From Niabella agricola (GTDB taxonomy: Bacteria; Bacteroidota; Bacteroidia; Chitinophagales; Chitinophagaceae), in the NCBI RefSeq assembly GCF_021538615.1, contig NZ_JAJHIZ010000003.1:3038001-3102000 (forward strand): a stretch of 64,000 bases of DNA, in the 5' to 3' direction. The notes beneath the pieces were generated by a model that was given only the letters and a program-made list of their open reading frames with translations, was not told the origin of the DNA and made no database searches. A program made the translations under genes and the position numbers. Positions 34,073 to 42,130 of this stretch are shown in pieces (position 1 is the first letter of the stretch; every line of letters starts with the position of its first letter).

Positions 34073-34393
34073 ATGCAAACTCAGAAAATGACGGGAAAAC
34101 CGTTTCTGATGCTGGCCTTTATAGTGTGCTGCGGTCTTTCGGCTGCGGGACAGGTAACCAATACCCCGATAAAAAAAGACAGTGCATATAACCGTGCTCC
34201 GGTACCGCCAAAAGCAGCTATTTTCTCCGTAAAGCCCGTAGCGCTTCACTCCGTTTATTATAATCACCTGGGATTTATGTGCCGGCAGGAGTTGAAACTG
34301 GAGAAGGCAACCAAAACAAGTTTTCGCTTCCGGCTGGGCAGCGTGGAATATACGGACCGGATGGAAGGTAAAGGGAACGCCATTATCCGTTAA
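34073..34393 (+). CDS. Small exported protein of unknown function
   Basis: 106 residues (ATG 34088, MTGKPFL, is an equally good start). Signal peptide ending near SAAGQ, then a short mature part with RQELKLEKATKTSFRFRLGSVEYTDRMEG. The sequence GFMCRQELKLEK...FRFRLGS is a pattern common to small uncharacterised Bacteroidota proteins. Nothing more can be said. Confidence 0.6.
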   Translation: MQTQKMTGKPFLMLAFIVCCGLSAAGQVTNTPIKKDSAYNRAPVPPKAAIFSVKPVALHSVYYNHLGFMCRQELKLEKATKTSFRFRLGSVEYTDRMEGKGNAIIR

Positions 34394-34503
34394 AACGCTG
34401 GAAAGGCTCGTTATAAAAATGCGGCCGGCCGGAGTGGGCGGGCAAGTTCAGCATAGTGCAATCTTTGGCAATGAAATAAAGGGCCGGCAACCGCCCCGGT
34501 TTA

Positions 34504-35991
34504 TTATTCCTTTACCTGTACCGCCGCCGTTTTTAATGCATTTAAAATAGTTGTTGCTTCCGCAACGGTAAAGTTTCCGAATCCCAGCCGCATGGCACTT
34601 AGTTCCCGGGTTTGATACAATAAGAACCGCGGCAACTGTAACCCCTGCGCTGCGCAGGCTTTGCTGATCCGCAGCAAATTCATTCCTTGTTTCCATTGCG
34701 TCCAAACGGCAAGCCCTCCGGGAGGAGTGGTAAAGGCAACGCTGTTTCCCAGCACAGTGTCCAGCATCTTGCAAAAATGATTGCGCCGTTCATGATAGAT
34801 CTTTTGTACTTTCTTTAAATGGCGGTGGATCTCGCCTTCGGCGATCAGTTCACCCAATACCTGTTCCATGATGGTATCGCCCTGGCGATCGATAACGGCC
34901 TGTACTTTTTGCATTTCATCAACCAGGCTGCCGGGAGCCACCAAAAAGCCCGACCTGAATCCCGGGGCAAGGGTTTTTCCAAAAGAACCCAGGTATACCA
35001 CCATGCCCTCGGTATCGGCACTGGCCAGAGGAAGGATGGGGCTGCTTTGATAATGGAAATCGTATTCGTAATCGTCTTCCAGGATGATAAAACCAAAGGT
35101 GGCCGACAGTTTTAGTAAGGCCACCCGGCGCTGAGCGCTTAATGTAGCCGTAGTGGGGTAATGATGATGCGGCGTAAGGTACAGCATGCGCACGGGTTGT
35201 TTTTTGCAGATGCGTTCTACTGCTTCCACGCTGATCCCGTCCTGGTCTACCGGGATGGTTTTCAATCGTGCCCCCGATTGCTGAAAGGTCATATTCGCGA
35301 TATAATAACCCGGGTTGCCCACCAGTATGATATCTCCGGGACTGATGAGCGTACGGGCCGATACATACATTCCCATTTCCACACCCCGGGTTACCAGGAT
35401 GTTCCGGGGTGTAATATGCAAGCCCCGTGTGCTGTTGAGGAAGTTCGAAAGCTGGGTTTTAAAAAATGCGTTGCCGGGCATGGTATTGTATCCAAGATGC
35501 TTCCGGTTTACTTTTCGTCGTAAAGCCGCGGTATAATAGCGTGCCAGCTGGTCTGTGGGTGATAACCGGTAGTCCGGCTGTCCATCTGTAAGGGTCAGCG
35601 GCTGGCCGGGCAGCTCCTCAGCTACATCCAGGATATTACTTCTGTTGAAATGAAAGCCTGGTTTTGCAGGATATTCCGTCAGCTTTTGCATGTCCAGCTG
35701 CTTCTTTCCGCCCTTTCTATGGGTAACGGGTTTGATAAAGCTTCCCTTGTTGGGCATGCTGGTGATCCATCCCTGGGCATCCAGTTCTTCGTAAGCCGCT
35801 ACCACAGTTTTACGGTGCACTCCCAGCAGTTGGCTCATGACACGGGTGCCCGGTAACTGCTGGCCCCCGGAGAGAAAGCCTCGTTGAATGGCATTGATGA
35901 CCTGGTGCACGATCTGCAGGTAAACAGCCGTGGAGCTTTGCCGGTCGATGGGCACAATGGTTTTATATGGTAATTGAACCGGACTACTCAC
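34504..35991 (-). CDS. MocR/PdxR-type GntR regulator with aminotransferase domain
   Basis: 495 residues from GTG 35991 (TTG 36000 adds three; no ATG fits). N-terminal winged helix (VYLQIVHQVINAIQ, LPGTRVMSQLLGVHRKTVVAAYEEL), a linker, then a class-I aminotransferase-fold domain with NPGYYIAN, EDDYEYDF and the PLP-lysine motif YLGSFGKTLAPGFRSG. MocR regulators use PLP or a PLP adduct as ligand. Divergent from the TonB receptor at 36099, with operator-like repeats between. The first repeat overlaps its own start, which suggests autoregulation. Confidence 0.9.
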   Translation of the reverse strand: MSSPVQLPYKTIVPIDRQSSTAVYLQIVHQVINAIQRGFLSGGQQLPGTRVMSQLLGVHRKTVVAAYEELDAQGWITSMPNKGSFIKPVTHRKGGKKQLDMQKLTEYPAKPGFHFNRSNILDVAEELPGQPLTLTDGQPDYRLSPTDQLARYYTAALRRKVNRKHLGYNTMPGNAFFKTQLSNFLNSTRGLHITPRNILVTRGVEMGMYVSARTLISPGDIILVGNPGYYIANMTFQQSGARLKTIPVDQDGISVEAVERICKKQPVRMLYLTPHHHYPTTATLSAQRRVALLKLSATFGFIILEDDYEYDFHYQSSPILPLASADTEGMVVYLGSFGKTLAPGFRSGFLVAPGSLVDEMQKVQAVIDRQGDTIMEQVLGELIAEGEIHRHLKKVQKIYHERRNHFCKMLDTVLGNSVAFTTPPGGLAVWTQWKQGMNLLRISKACAAQGLQLPRFLLYQTRELSAMRLGFGNFTVAEATTILNALKTAAVQVKE

Positions 35992-36023
35992 TATATACAA
36001 ACCGGACTATCTGAGTAATCCGG
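35979..36023. promoter_or_regulatory. Operator repeats between MocR gene and TonB receptor
   Basis: Direct repeats CCGGACTA at 35979-35986 and 36002-36009 (23 bp apart, about two helical turns) plus an inverted copy TAATCCGG at 36016-36023 (one mismatch). Direct repeats of this spacing are usual for MocR dimers. They cover the place where a -33 box for the receptor promoter would be. Confidence 0.6.
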
Positions 36024-36031
36024 CAAGGTAA

Positions 36032-36039
36032 TAGTTTTG
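36032..36039 (+). promoter_or_regulatory. -7 box of the TonB receptor gene
   Basis: TAGTTTTG matches TAnnTTTG; no TTTG lies at the proper distance upstream, where the operator repeats sit instead. Suggests transcription needs the regulator. Confidence 0.45.
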
Positions 36040-36098
36040 GCCGAAAATCAGGAAAGAAATGCCGGGCATCCGGTTGCAACGGCATCAAAATAAAAACT

Positions 36099-38081
36099 AT
36101 GAAATTTGAGAAAATGACAAAAGACATGCAGGATCCAAAGCGGCCGGCCGCCGCAATAAGAGGATACGTACTGTTTTTAACAGCAGGTATAACCCTTATG
36201 TTACTGACGCTGGTAAAAACGGCAGGAGCACAGGACACCTTGTTAGACCCCGTTACCGTAACCTCCTCCATAATTGAAAAAAGAAGTTCGGAAACGGGGC
36301 GAAATATTACGATTATCAATGGTGCAGCCATTGCCCGGTTGCCGGTGCATTCGGTAGATGAGCTGTTAAAGTACATCCCCGGGGTAGAAGCACAGATGCG
36401 TGGACCGCAGGGGGCGCAAACCGATATCTCGGTGCGGGGTGGTACTTTTCAGCAGGTATTGGTTATTTTGGACGGATTGCGGCTGAATGATCCGAATACG
36501 GGGCATTTCACGGGCTATATACCCATCAGCCCGGCGGAGATCGACCGGATTGAAGTATTAAAAGGCGCCTCATCGGCTGTTTATGGTTCCGATGCCGTAG
36601 GTGGGGTGATCAACATCATCACCAAGGCATTTAATAAGAACCTCCAGGCCCGGCAAAAACAGGCGGCGGCCATGATCAGTGCCGGTGAATATGGCTTGCT
36701 GAATGCGAATGCCGGCGGGTTTTATCAGAATGAAAAAATAAATGTTGGGGCCGGCTTTCTCACCAACAACGCAAGCGGCGTACAGCAGCGGGGCATCCGG
36801 GGCTATTTCCACAATACGGCAGCGTCTGCGGGGTTGATGGTAAAATTCAATCCTTACTGGAACCTGGCGCTGCGCACGGCTTATGATAACCGGGATTTTG
36901 CTGCGCAGAATTTTTACACCACTTATGCGTCGGATACCGCATCAGAAAAGATCAGTTCCTGGTGGAACCAGGCGCGGCTGCAATACCAGAAAGGATCCAC
37001 ACAGGTAAGTGTAGATGCCGGATATAAAACAATGGAGGACCAGTATTTATTTAGTCCTTCATCAGTTGCCAATAATAATCGATCGCACCTGCTGCAGACC
37101 CAGCTCATGTTGCAACAACGTTTTTCGGAGCAGACCCATCTTGCGGCCGGGTTTAATTTCCAGAACCGGGATATACGCTCCAACGACCGGGGCGATCATC
37201 ATTTAAATACTGCGGCTCCCTTTGTTTCGGTCATTCAGAAATTCGGTACGCATTTTATGATCAACCCGTCTTTACGCATGGAAATTTATGGAAGCCTGCC
37301 GGCCGAATGGGTGCCCCAGCTGACGGCGTCGTATAAAACAGGTAGCATACAGCTGCGGGCCAGTGGTGGCAAAACGATCCGCAATGCAGATTTTACAGAA
37401 CTGTACAATAACTATAATAAGGCATCGGTAAAAAGAGGGAGCGTGGGCAACCCAAACCTCGTAGCCGAACGGTCCTGGACTTATGAAGCGGGGGTAGACT
37501 GGTTTTGCCGGTCGAACCTGAAACTGTCTACCGGCTTTTTCCAGCGGTTCCATAGTCAGCTGATCGACTGGGTGAATACACCTTATGCGGATATGCCGCG
37601 AAAGGATAACCTGGTACCTGGCGGCAATTATGCACTGGCCAAAAATGTGGCGGAGGTAACCACCACCGGATGGGAAACCGATGCCGCCTATGCGCAGCAT
37701 TGGAATGACCGGCAATCAGTAATGGTAAACGGAGGTTTTATATGGCTGTATAGCCAAAGCAGCGAGGCCAATCCTTCTTTTTATATCTTATCGCATGCGC
37801 GGTTCCTGGCCAATGCCACCGTAACGTATCGTCAGGGGCCGGTGTCCATCGGTTTGACAGGGATCTATAAAACGCGCAATCCCCAAACGGAACCCGGCAT
37901 CAACGCTGCAATTACAAAGGATTATTTTTTAATGAATGGCAAGTTGACCTATGCGTTCTTAAAGAACAGGCTGGGCGTTTTTGTACAGGTAGATAATATA
38001 CTTAACCGGAAATACAGTGATCTGCTGGGGGCGCTCATGCCCGGCCGCTGGACACAGGGAGGGCTGAGCTTTAGCCTATGA
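36099..38081 (+). CDS. TonB-dependent outer-membrane receptor (BtuB-like)
   Basis: 660 residues. Signal region with a long basic start (MKFEKMTKDMQ...) then LFLTAGITLMLLTLV...AGAQD. TonB-box-like DPVTVTSS near 50; plug with LLKYIPGVEAQMRG, ISVRGGTFQQVLVILDGLRLNDP and GSDAVGGVINIIT (~75-175); 22-strand-type barrel ending in F-S-L. No SusD partner, so a small-molecule transporter. Regulated divergently by a PLP-binding MocR protein, so a vitamin B6-type or amino-compound ligand is possible (inference). Its last six bases overlap the convergent epimerase gene. Confidence 0.92.
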   Translation: MKFEKMTKDMQDPKRPAAAIRGYVLFLTAGITLMLLTLVKTAGAQDTLLDPVTVTSSIIEKRSSETGRNITIINGAAIARLPVHSVDELLKYIPGVEAQMRGPQGAQTDISVRGGTFQQVLVILDGLRLNDPNTGHFTGYIPISPAEIDRIEVLKGASSAVYGSDAVGGVINIITKAFNKNLQARQKQAAAMISAGEYGLLNANAGGFYQNEKINVGAGFLTNNASGVQQRGIRGYFHNTAASAGLMVKFNPYWNLALRTAYDNRDFAAQNFYTTYASDTASEKISSWWNQARLQYQKGSTQVSVDAGYKTMEDQYLFSPSSVANNNRSHLLQTQLMLQQRFSEQTHLAAGFNFQNRDIRSNDRGDHHLNTAAPFVSVIQKFGTHFMINPSLRMEIYGSLPAEWVPQLTASYKTGSIQLRASGGKTIRNADFTELYNNYNKASVKRGSVGNPNLVAERSWTYEAGVDWFCRSNLKLSTGFFQRFHSQLIDWVNTPYADMPRKDNLVPGGNYALAKNVAEVTTTGWETDAAYAQHWNDRQSVMVNGGFIWLYSQSSEANPSFYILSHARFLANATVTYRQGPVSIGLTGIYKTRNPQTEPGINAAITKDYFLMNGKLTYAFLKNRLGVFVQVDNILNRKYSDLLGALMPGRWTQGGLSFSL

Positions 38082-39083
38082 GGTTTTTAAGACCTCGTAG
38101 GCTTTGCAGGCATTGAGGATTGTTTCATCCAGCGGGCGATATTCAAAGCCTGGAAGTGTTTTTACCAGTTTTGAGCCGTCAAAAAGCGTTTCGCTATTGG
38201 CTACTCTGGCGCTCTCCTTTGTAATGAGCGGTTTTGAACCCGTAAAGAGCGATTTTAGCCGCTCCAGGCGCCAGGCTAGTCCTGAAATAAACGGAGAGGC
38301 TTCTCTTGCGGGTTGTTTTTTACCAAAGGCATCGGCCATGGTGTTTAACAGTTTCCGGAAGCGCCAGTTGTCGTTGCATACTACAAAACGCTCTTCTGTA
38401 ATGGAGGCATTTGCGAGTAGCACCGCTGCTTTGGCTACATCTTCCACATCTGTAAAGCCGTTGATGCCATTGGTGTACCAACCAAATTCTTTGTAAACAT
38501 TTTTAAAGATAGCGCAGCTGCCTTCATTCCAGTTGCCATAACCCAGGATAGTGGCGGGGTTTAGCACCACGCCCTCAAGGCCCTCCGCAAATCCGCGCCA
38601 TACTTCAAGCTCCGACCGGAATTTGCTGATTGCGTAGTGGGTATTGTTTTTGTTGTCTTCCCATTTTGCCGTTTCATCTACGGTACTGCTCTCTTTTTTA
38701 CGGCCCAGCGCAGCCACCGAGCTGATATGAACCAGTCGCCGAACGCCTGTTTGCAGGGCCATATTGACTACGTTCGCTGTGCCTTCAATATTTACATGAT
38801 ACATTTGCCGGCGTTCTTTCTTGGAAAAGGACACAATTGCGGCACTGTGAATAACAGTATTGATACCTTCCATGGCTTCCTCAAGGGAAAGCACGTCCAG
38901 GATATCGCCCTCCACCCATTCTACCTTATTGAGTATTTCCGGGTCGATAAAAGAAGGCAGCTGCGATGTGGTTCGTTTTATTGCTCTTACGGAAATCCCT
39001 TGCAGTACCAGTGCTTTCAGGATATAGGCGCCTAAAAACCCTGTACCTCCGGTAACCAGTATATGTGCCGTTTCTTGTTTAAT
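38076..39083 (-). CDS. NAD-dependent epimerase/dehydratase (extended SDR), start codon ATT?
   Basis: 335 residues if started at ATT 39083. The Rossmann motif TGGTGFLGAY lies well upstream of the first ATG (38915), so starting there would delete the cofactor site. Between the in-frame TAG upstream and this motif there is no ATG, GTG or TTG; ATT (IKQETAHILVTGG) is the best-placed start. Also seen: HSAAIVSFSKKE, HISSVAALG, and YAISKFRSE with the catalytic Tyr/Lys (~165). Probable dihydroflavonol-reductase-like or sugar epimerase. Either an unusual start or a gene whose start has been lost. Confidence 0.8.
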   Translation of the reverse strand: MKQETAHILVTGGTGFLGAYILKALVLQGISVRAIKRTTSQLPSFIDPEILNKVEWVEGDILDVLSLEEAMEGINTVIHSAAIVSFSKKERRQMYHVNIEGTANVVNMALQTGVRRLVHISSVAALGRKKESSTVDETAKWEDNKNNTHYAISKFRSELEVWRGFAEGLEGVVLNPATILGYGNWNEGSCAIFKNVYKEFGWYTNGINGFTDVEDVAKAAVLLANASITEERFVVCNDNWRFRKLLNTMADAFGKKQPAREASPFISGLAWRLERLKSLFTGSKPLITKESARVANSETLFDGSKLVKTLPGFEYRPLDETILNACKAYEVLKTS

Positions 39084-39111
39084 TCCTTGACGTTTTGGCG
39101 AAAATAGCTAT

Positions 39112-40542
39112 TTATTTTTCAAGAATCCAATTTGCAGCGGCTTCCACATCGGCATCCTTATCTTTTGATGGGGTCACCAGCACATCCGGCATGATACGAC
39201 CGATATGGGTATTTTTTTTACGGTCTGCGGCATAGGTGGTGGCCAGCGCCAGAGAAGATCCGTCTGAAAGCGGAAACATACTGTTCGCCGTGGTATAGCC
39301 CGCAGTGGGTTGTCCAAACAGTTTTGTATGCGCTTGCCCGATAAACGAAATCGTAGTAAACTCTCCGCTGCTGGCAGTCATAGGGCCTATCAGTAAAGCG
39401 ATCTTATTTTTTCGCTCTTTTATCGTATAAGCCTCCGGTACAACAGCACCTCCACTCCACGCCTTATTCCCCCCACCTGAAAAAAACCAGGGTTTTTTGT
39501 TGCGGCCCCGCACAAAATATCCAAGGGTGCCTCTGTTTAAAAACGGACCCAGTCCGGCGATCATCGGATACATGTTGCCGCCTGTGTTTTTGCGCAGGTC
39601 AATGATCCATCCGGAAACCGGATTTTCTGTATCCAGTTTTTTTACCAGGTTCTGGATGTTTTGTGCAAATACGGTCATGGCAGAATCGTTCGTGGAGCCA
39701 AAGCCCGGAACGGAAATATAGCCGATATTACCTGGCAGCAACCGGCCGGAAGCATCTTCCAGTTTGGCAGCGGGCCGTGTATAGCTTTTTGATGCCGTTA
39801 CCGACATATGAAAGGAGTGATGATCACCCGCTTTTCGTAACTGCGCCAGCAGGTAATTGATTACCGGTTTTGTATCCTCTGTTGTTTGCAATCCGCGGGA
39901 AATTACCTCAACCGTTTCATCGATCTGTTTCCAGTTCAGTGAATCGGAATAAAGCGCATTCTGTTGGATAAGGCCTCTTACCTCTTTTATCAGATCAGCA
40001 GCAGGCTTTCCTGCGGCGGCAGAAACTTCTTTAACGGAAAAATCGTCAAACCATGTGGTTCCGGTACCCGATAACAGCCCGCCCAGCACCAGTTTTTTGG
40101 CTTCCGGGCGAACGGCAAAGCTGATGGCATATTCTTTCCAGTCATTGGTACCGCTAACCGTCTGTCCCTGCATAGCAAGATTGAAAAAGTCGATCTGTTT
40201 GGTATCATTCCATACCTGGCACCAAATGGAGGCATTCGAACTTACCTGGTTGGTTTTGAGCAGGGCGCTGATCGTTATTTTTTTTAACCTGTCAGTGGCA
40301 ACCGGAACCGTTTGGGAAAAAGATTGGAACGTCTTTTTTTCTGCTTCACTGGAGATGCTGAAGGACCGGGTTCCGGAGTAATAAACGGTTGAATCAACAG
40401 CATTGGTAAAGCCTGGCTGAGATTGAACGAACCAGCCGACCGGTTGATTCTTTTCTACGGTTTCAAATCCTCCGTTTTCAACCTGGCAAAAAGCCGGGGC
40501 AGCACCGGCAGCCGTAAATAGTGTAATGATCAGGTATTTCAT
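39112..40542 (-). CDS. S41-family (tail-specific) serine peptidase with N-terminal binding domain
   Basis: 476 residues from ATG 40542 (MKYLIITLFTAAG...AFCQ signal peptide; an in-frame TTG at 40563 would precede it and is disfavoured). Residues ~25-185 form a beta-sandwich, carbohydrate-binding-like domain (GGFETVEKNQPVGWF, GTTWFDDFSVKEV). Residues ~260-460 are the S41 peptidase with DLRKNTGGN, and catalytic Ser in TASSGEF. The tail-specific PDZ domain is not obvious. Exported; substrate unknown. Follows the HTH gene by 4 bp, so probably in the same transcript. Confidence 0.87.
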   Translation of the reverse strand: MKYLIITLFTAAGAAPAFCQVENGGFETVEKNQPVGWFVQSQPGFTNAVDSTVYYSGTRSFSISSEAEKKTFQSFSQTVPVATDRLKKITISALLKTNQVSSNASIWCQVWNDTKQIDFFNLAMQGQTVSGTNDWKEYAISFAVRPEAKKLVLGGLLSGTGTTWFDDFSVKEVSAAAGKPAADLIKEVRGLIQQNALYSDSLNWKQIDETVEVISRGLQTTEDTKPVINYLLAQLRKAGDHHSFHMSVTASKSYTRPAAKLEDASGRLLPGNIGYISVPGFGSTNDSAMTVFAQNIQNLVKKLDTENPVSGWIIDLRKNTGGNMYPMIAGLGPFLNRGTLGYFVRGRNKKPWFFSGGGNKAWSGGAVVPEAYTIKERKNKIALLIGPMTASSGEFTTISFIGQAHTKLFGQPTAGYTTANSMFPLSDGSSLALATTYAADRKKNTHIGRIMPDVLVTPSKDKDADVEAAANWILEK

Positions 40543-40546
40543 GATG

Positions 40547-40756
40547 TTATGAATTTGGATCAATATCGATAATATCTCCCGGCCTGCAATCCAGCGCCTT
40601 GCAAATAGCTTCCAATGTATCGAATCGTACGCCCTTGGCCTTGCCGGTTTTTAAAATGGAAAGGTTTACGATGGTAACGCCTACTTTTTCTGATAACTCG
40701 GTCAGCGACATTTTACGCTTCGCCAGCATCACATCCAGGTTGATAATAATAGACAT
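40547..40756 (-). CDS. Small XRE-family helix-turn-helix regulator
   Basis: 69 residues, essentially one Cro/CI-type HTH: LAKRKMSLTELSEKVGV, recognition helix TIVNLSILKTGKAKG and FDTLEAICKALDCRPGDII. This minimal form regularly accompanies DUF2975 membrane proteins. It begins 2 bp after the DUF2975 gene stop. Confidence 0.92.
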   Translation of the reverse strand: MSIIINLDVMLAKRKMSLTELSEKVGVTIVNLSILKTGKAKGVRFDTLEAICKALDCRPGDIIDIDPNS

Positions 40757-40758
40757 AA

Positions 40759-41280
40759 TTAAATAATCGAATCGTTTTCCATTTTTACTTCACTGGTGTA
40801 TTGCAGTACGTCAGCGATCAGGAAAATACAAAGGATCAGGAACCAGGCTAGCGGGGTATTAAAAAGCGCAGTGAGCAGGGCATTCTGATAAAGATTGTGA
40901 TCAGACAGGTGATTCATGACCGAATCCTGCTTGGATAAAATCGATTCCTGCCAGGTAGATATCGCCGCATCGATCAATAGCACCAGTACATTGAGCCAGC
41001 CGATCCACTTGATCTTTTTGTAATAACCCATATTCCATTTTATACGGCTCATTATGTTGCGGATAATGCGGAACAGCAGGTATCCCATAACCAGCAATAT
41101 TCCGGATTTTACAAATTCCAGTATGTTCAATGGCAATACCCGCTTGCGGTATTCTTCAATGGATGCGATCGTAGACGAAAGAGAATTGGTGATCAGCATC
41201 ACCAGGTTTACAACAAAAGCAATGCAAAGGAAGCCCAGGGCCATCAGGCTGCTGCCGGTAATTTTAAATTTTGGAGGCAT
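40759..41280 (-). CDS. DUF2975-like membrane protein
   Basis: 173 residues with four membrane helices (about 9-30, 50-70, 85-108, 138-160). Helix layout (FLCIAFVVNLVMLI; YLLFRIIRNIMSRI) fits the DUF2975 family that pairs with small XRE regulators. Second of two adjacent paralogues on the minus strand. Possibly a membrane sensor controlling the regulator; function unproven. Confidence 0.75.
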   Translation of the reverse strand: MPPKFKITGSSLMALGFLCIAFVVNLVMLITNSLSSTIASIEEYRKRVLPLNILEFVKSGILLVMGYLLFRIIRNIMSRIKWNMGYYKKIKWIGWLNVLVLLIDAAISTWQESILSKQDSVMNHLSDHNLYQNALLTALFNTPLAWFLILCIFLIADVLQYTSEVKMENDSII

Positions 41281-41297
41281 ATTTATTAATTGTTTAT

Positions 41298-41960
41298 TCA
41301 GATAAAAGCTTCATTTTCCTGTTGTACATCTGTGCCGGCTTTAAAAACCAGCGAAAATACGATCATCATAGCTCCAAAAATCGTTTCCGGAGATACCAGC
41401 CGGAAAGAATAGCTGAAAGAATAACCGGAGTCGTTTATGTTCAGACCATTAATGGCTTCAATAAAAAGGACATTTTGAATGCTTTTGATTAACGGGATCA
41501 ACATAAAAAGCAAACCCGTTATGAATAGCTTCCGGGTATTCTTTTTTGTAAAGACTTCGTTCCTGGACAGGTTGCCAAAAAACATTTTTAACTGGAAAGC
41601 TGCCAGCACAATGATTATATAGTAACTATAGTATGCCAGTTGAAATAAAACGGTAACGGGATTTAGCAGGTCTTTATACGTTTTAAACCGCAGGTGTACC
41701 AATGCCTCATTATGCGGTTGTACAATGATGGTTTTTTTGAACCATTGATCCAGGGTTTTACCGGGATCATGATAGGTGGTATCCGGCCTTTTTTGTGGTT
41801 TAGCCGTTATATTATTTATCTGGTAACCCCGCACGCTGCCACTGAGCGCAGGAGCACCGGAAGAAAAGATCTTTACAAGGAGCACCAGCAAGGTGAACAG
41901 AAAAACCGCACCCGATATCCGGTCCAGTATTTTGATAATTCTTGAATCTGCTATTTTCAT
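41298..41960 (-). CDS. DUF2975 membrane protein
   Basis: 220 residues from ATG 41960 (MKIADSRIIKIL); upstream in-frame codons add a Cys-rich tail inside the promoter. Four membrane helices: ~16-34, 110-130, 150-172, 193-212. The motif EVFTKKNTRKLFITG near 145 is the typical DUF2975 signature (F...N...R). First gene of a DUF2975-DUF2975-HTH-S41 cluster with gaps of 17, 2 and 4 bp. Confidence 0.85.
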   Translation of the reverse strand: MKIADSRIIKILDRISGAVFLFTLLVLLVKIFSSGAPALSGSVRGYQINNITAKPQKRPDTTYHDPGKTLDQWFKKTIIVQPHNEALVHLRFKTYKDLLNPVTVLFQLAYYSYYIIIVLAAFQLKMFFGNLSRNEVFTKKNTRKLFITGLLFMLIPLIKSIQNVLFIEAINGLNINDSGYSFSYSFRLVSPETIFGAMMIVFSLVFKAGTDVQQENEAFI

Positions 41961-41978
41961 ATGTCGTGTTTTGGAACA

Positions 41979-42009
41979 CGAACATACGCGATAATTAAAA
42001 TAAAACAAA
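41979..42009 (-). promoter_or_regulatory. Promoter of the DUF2975 cluster
   Basis: Minus strand TTTG (42009-42006), 19 bases, TATGTTCG (41986-41979), one base off TAnnTTTG. Ends ~18 bases before the ATG at 41960. Confidence 0.4.
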
Positions 42010-42130
42010 AAATATTTATCGTTTTATTTTAAAAAATTAATGTTTTATTTATTTACGTTCAGGGTCGTGCGCTCCTTACAACAAGCAGAACCTGCGTACT
42101 TACGGGGTTTTTATTTTGGGAAATGGCAGC

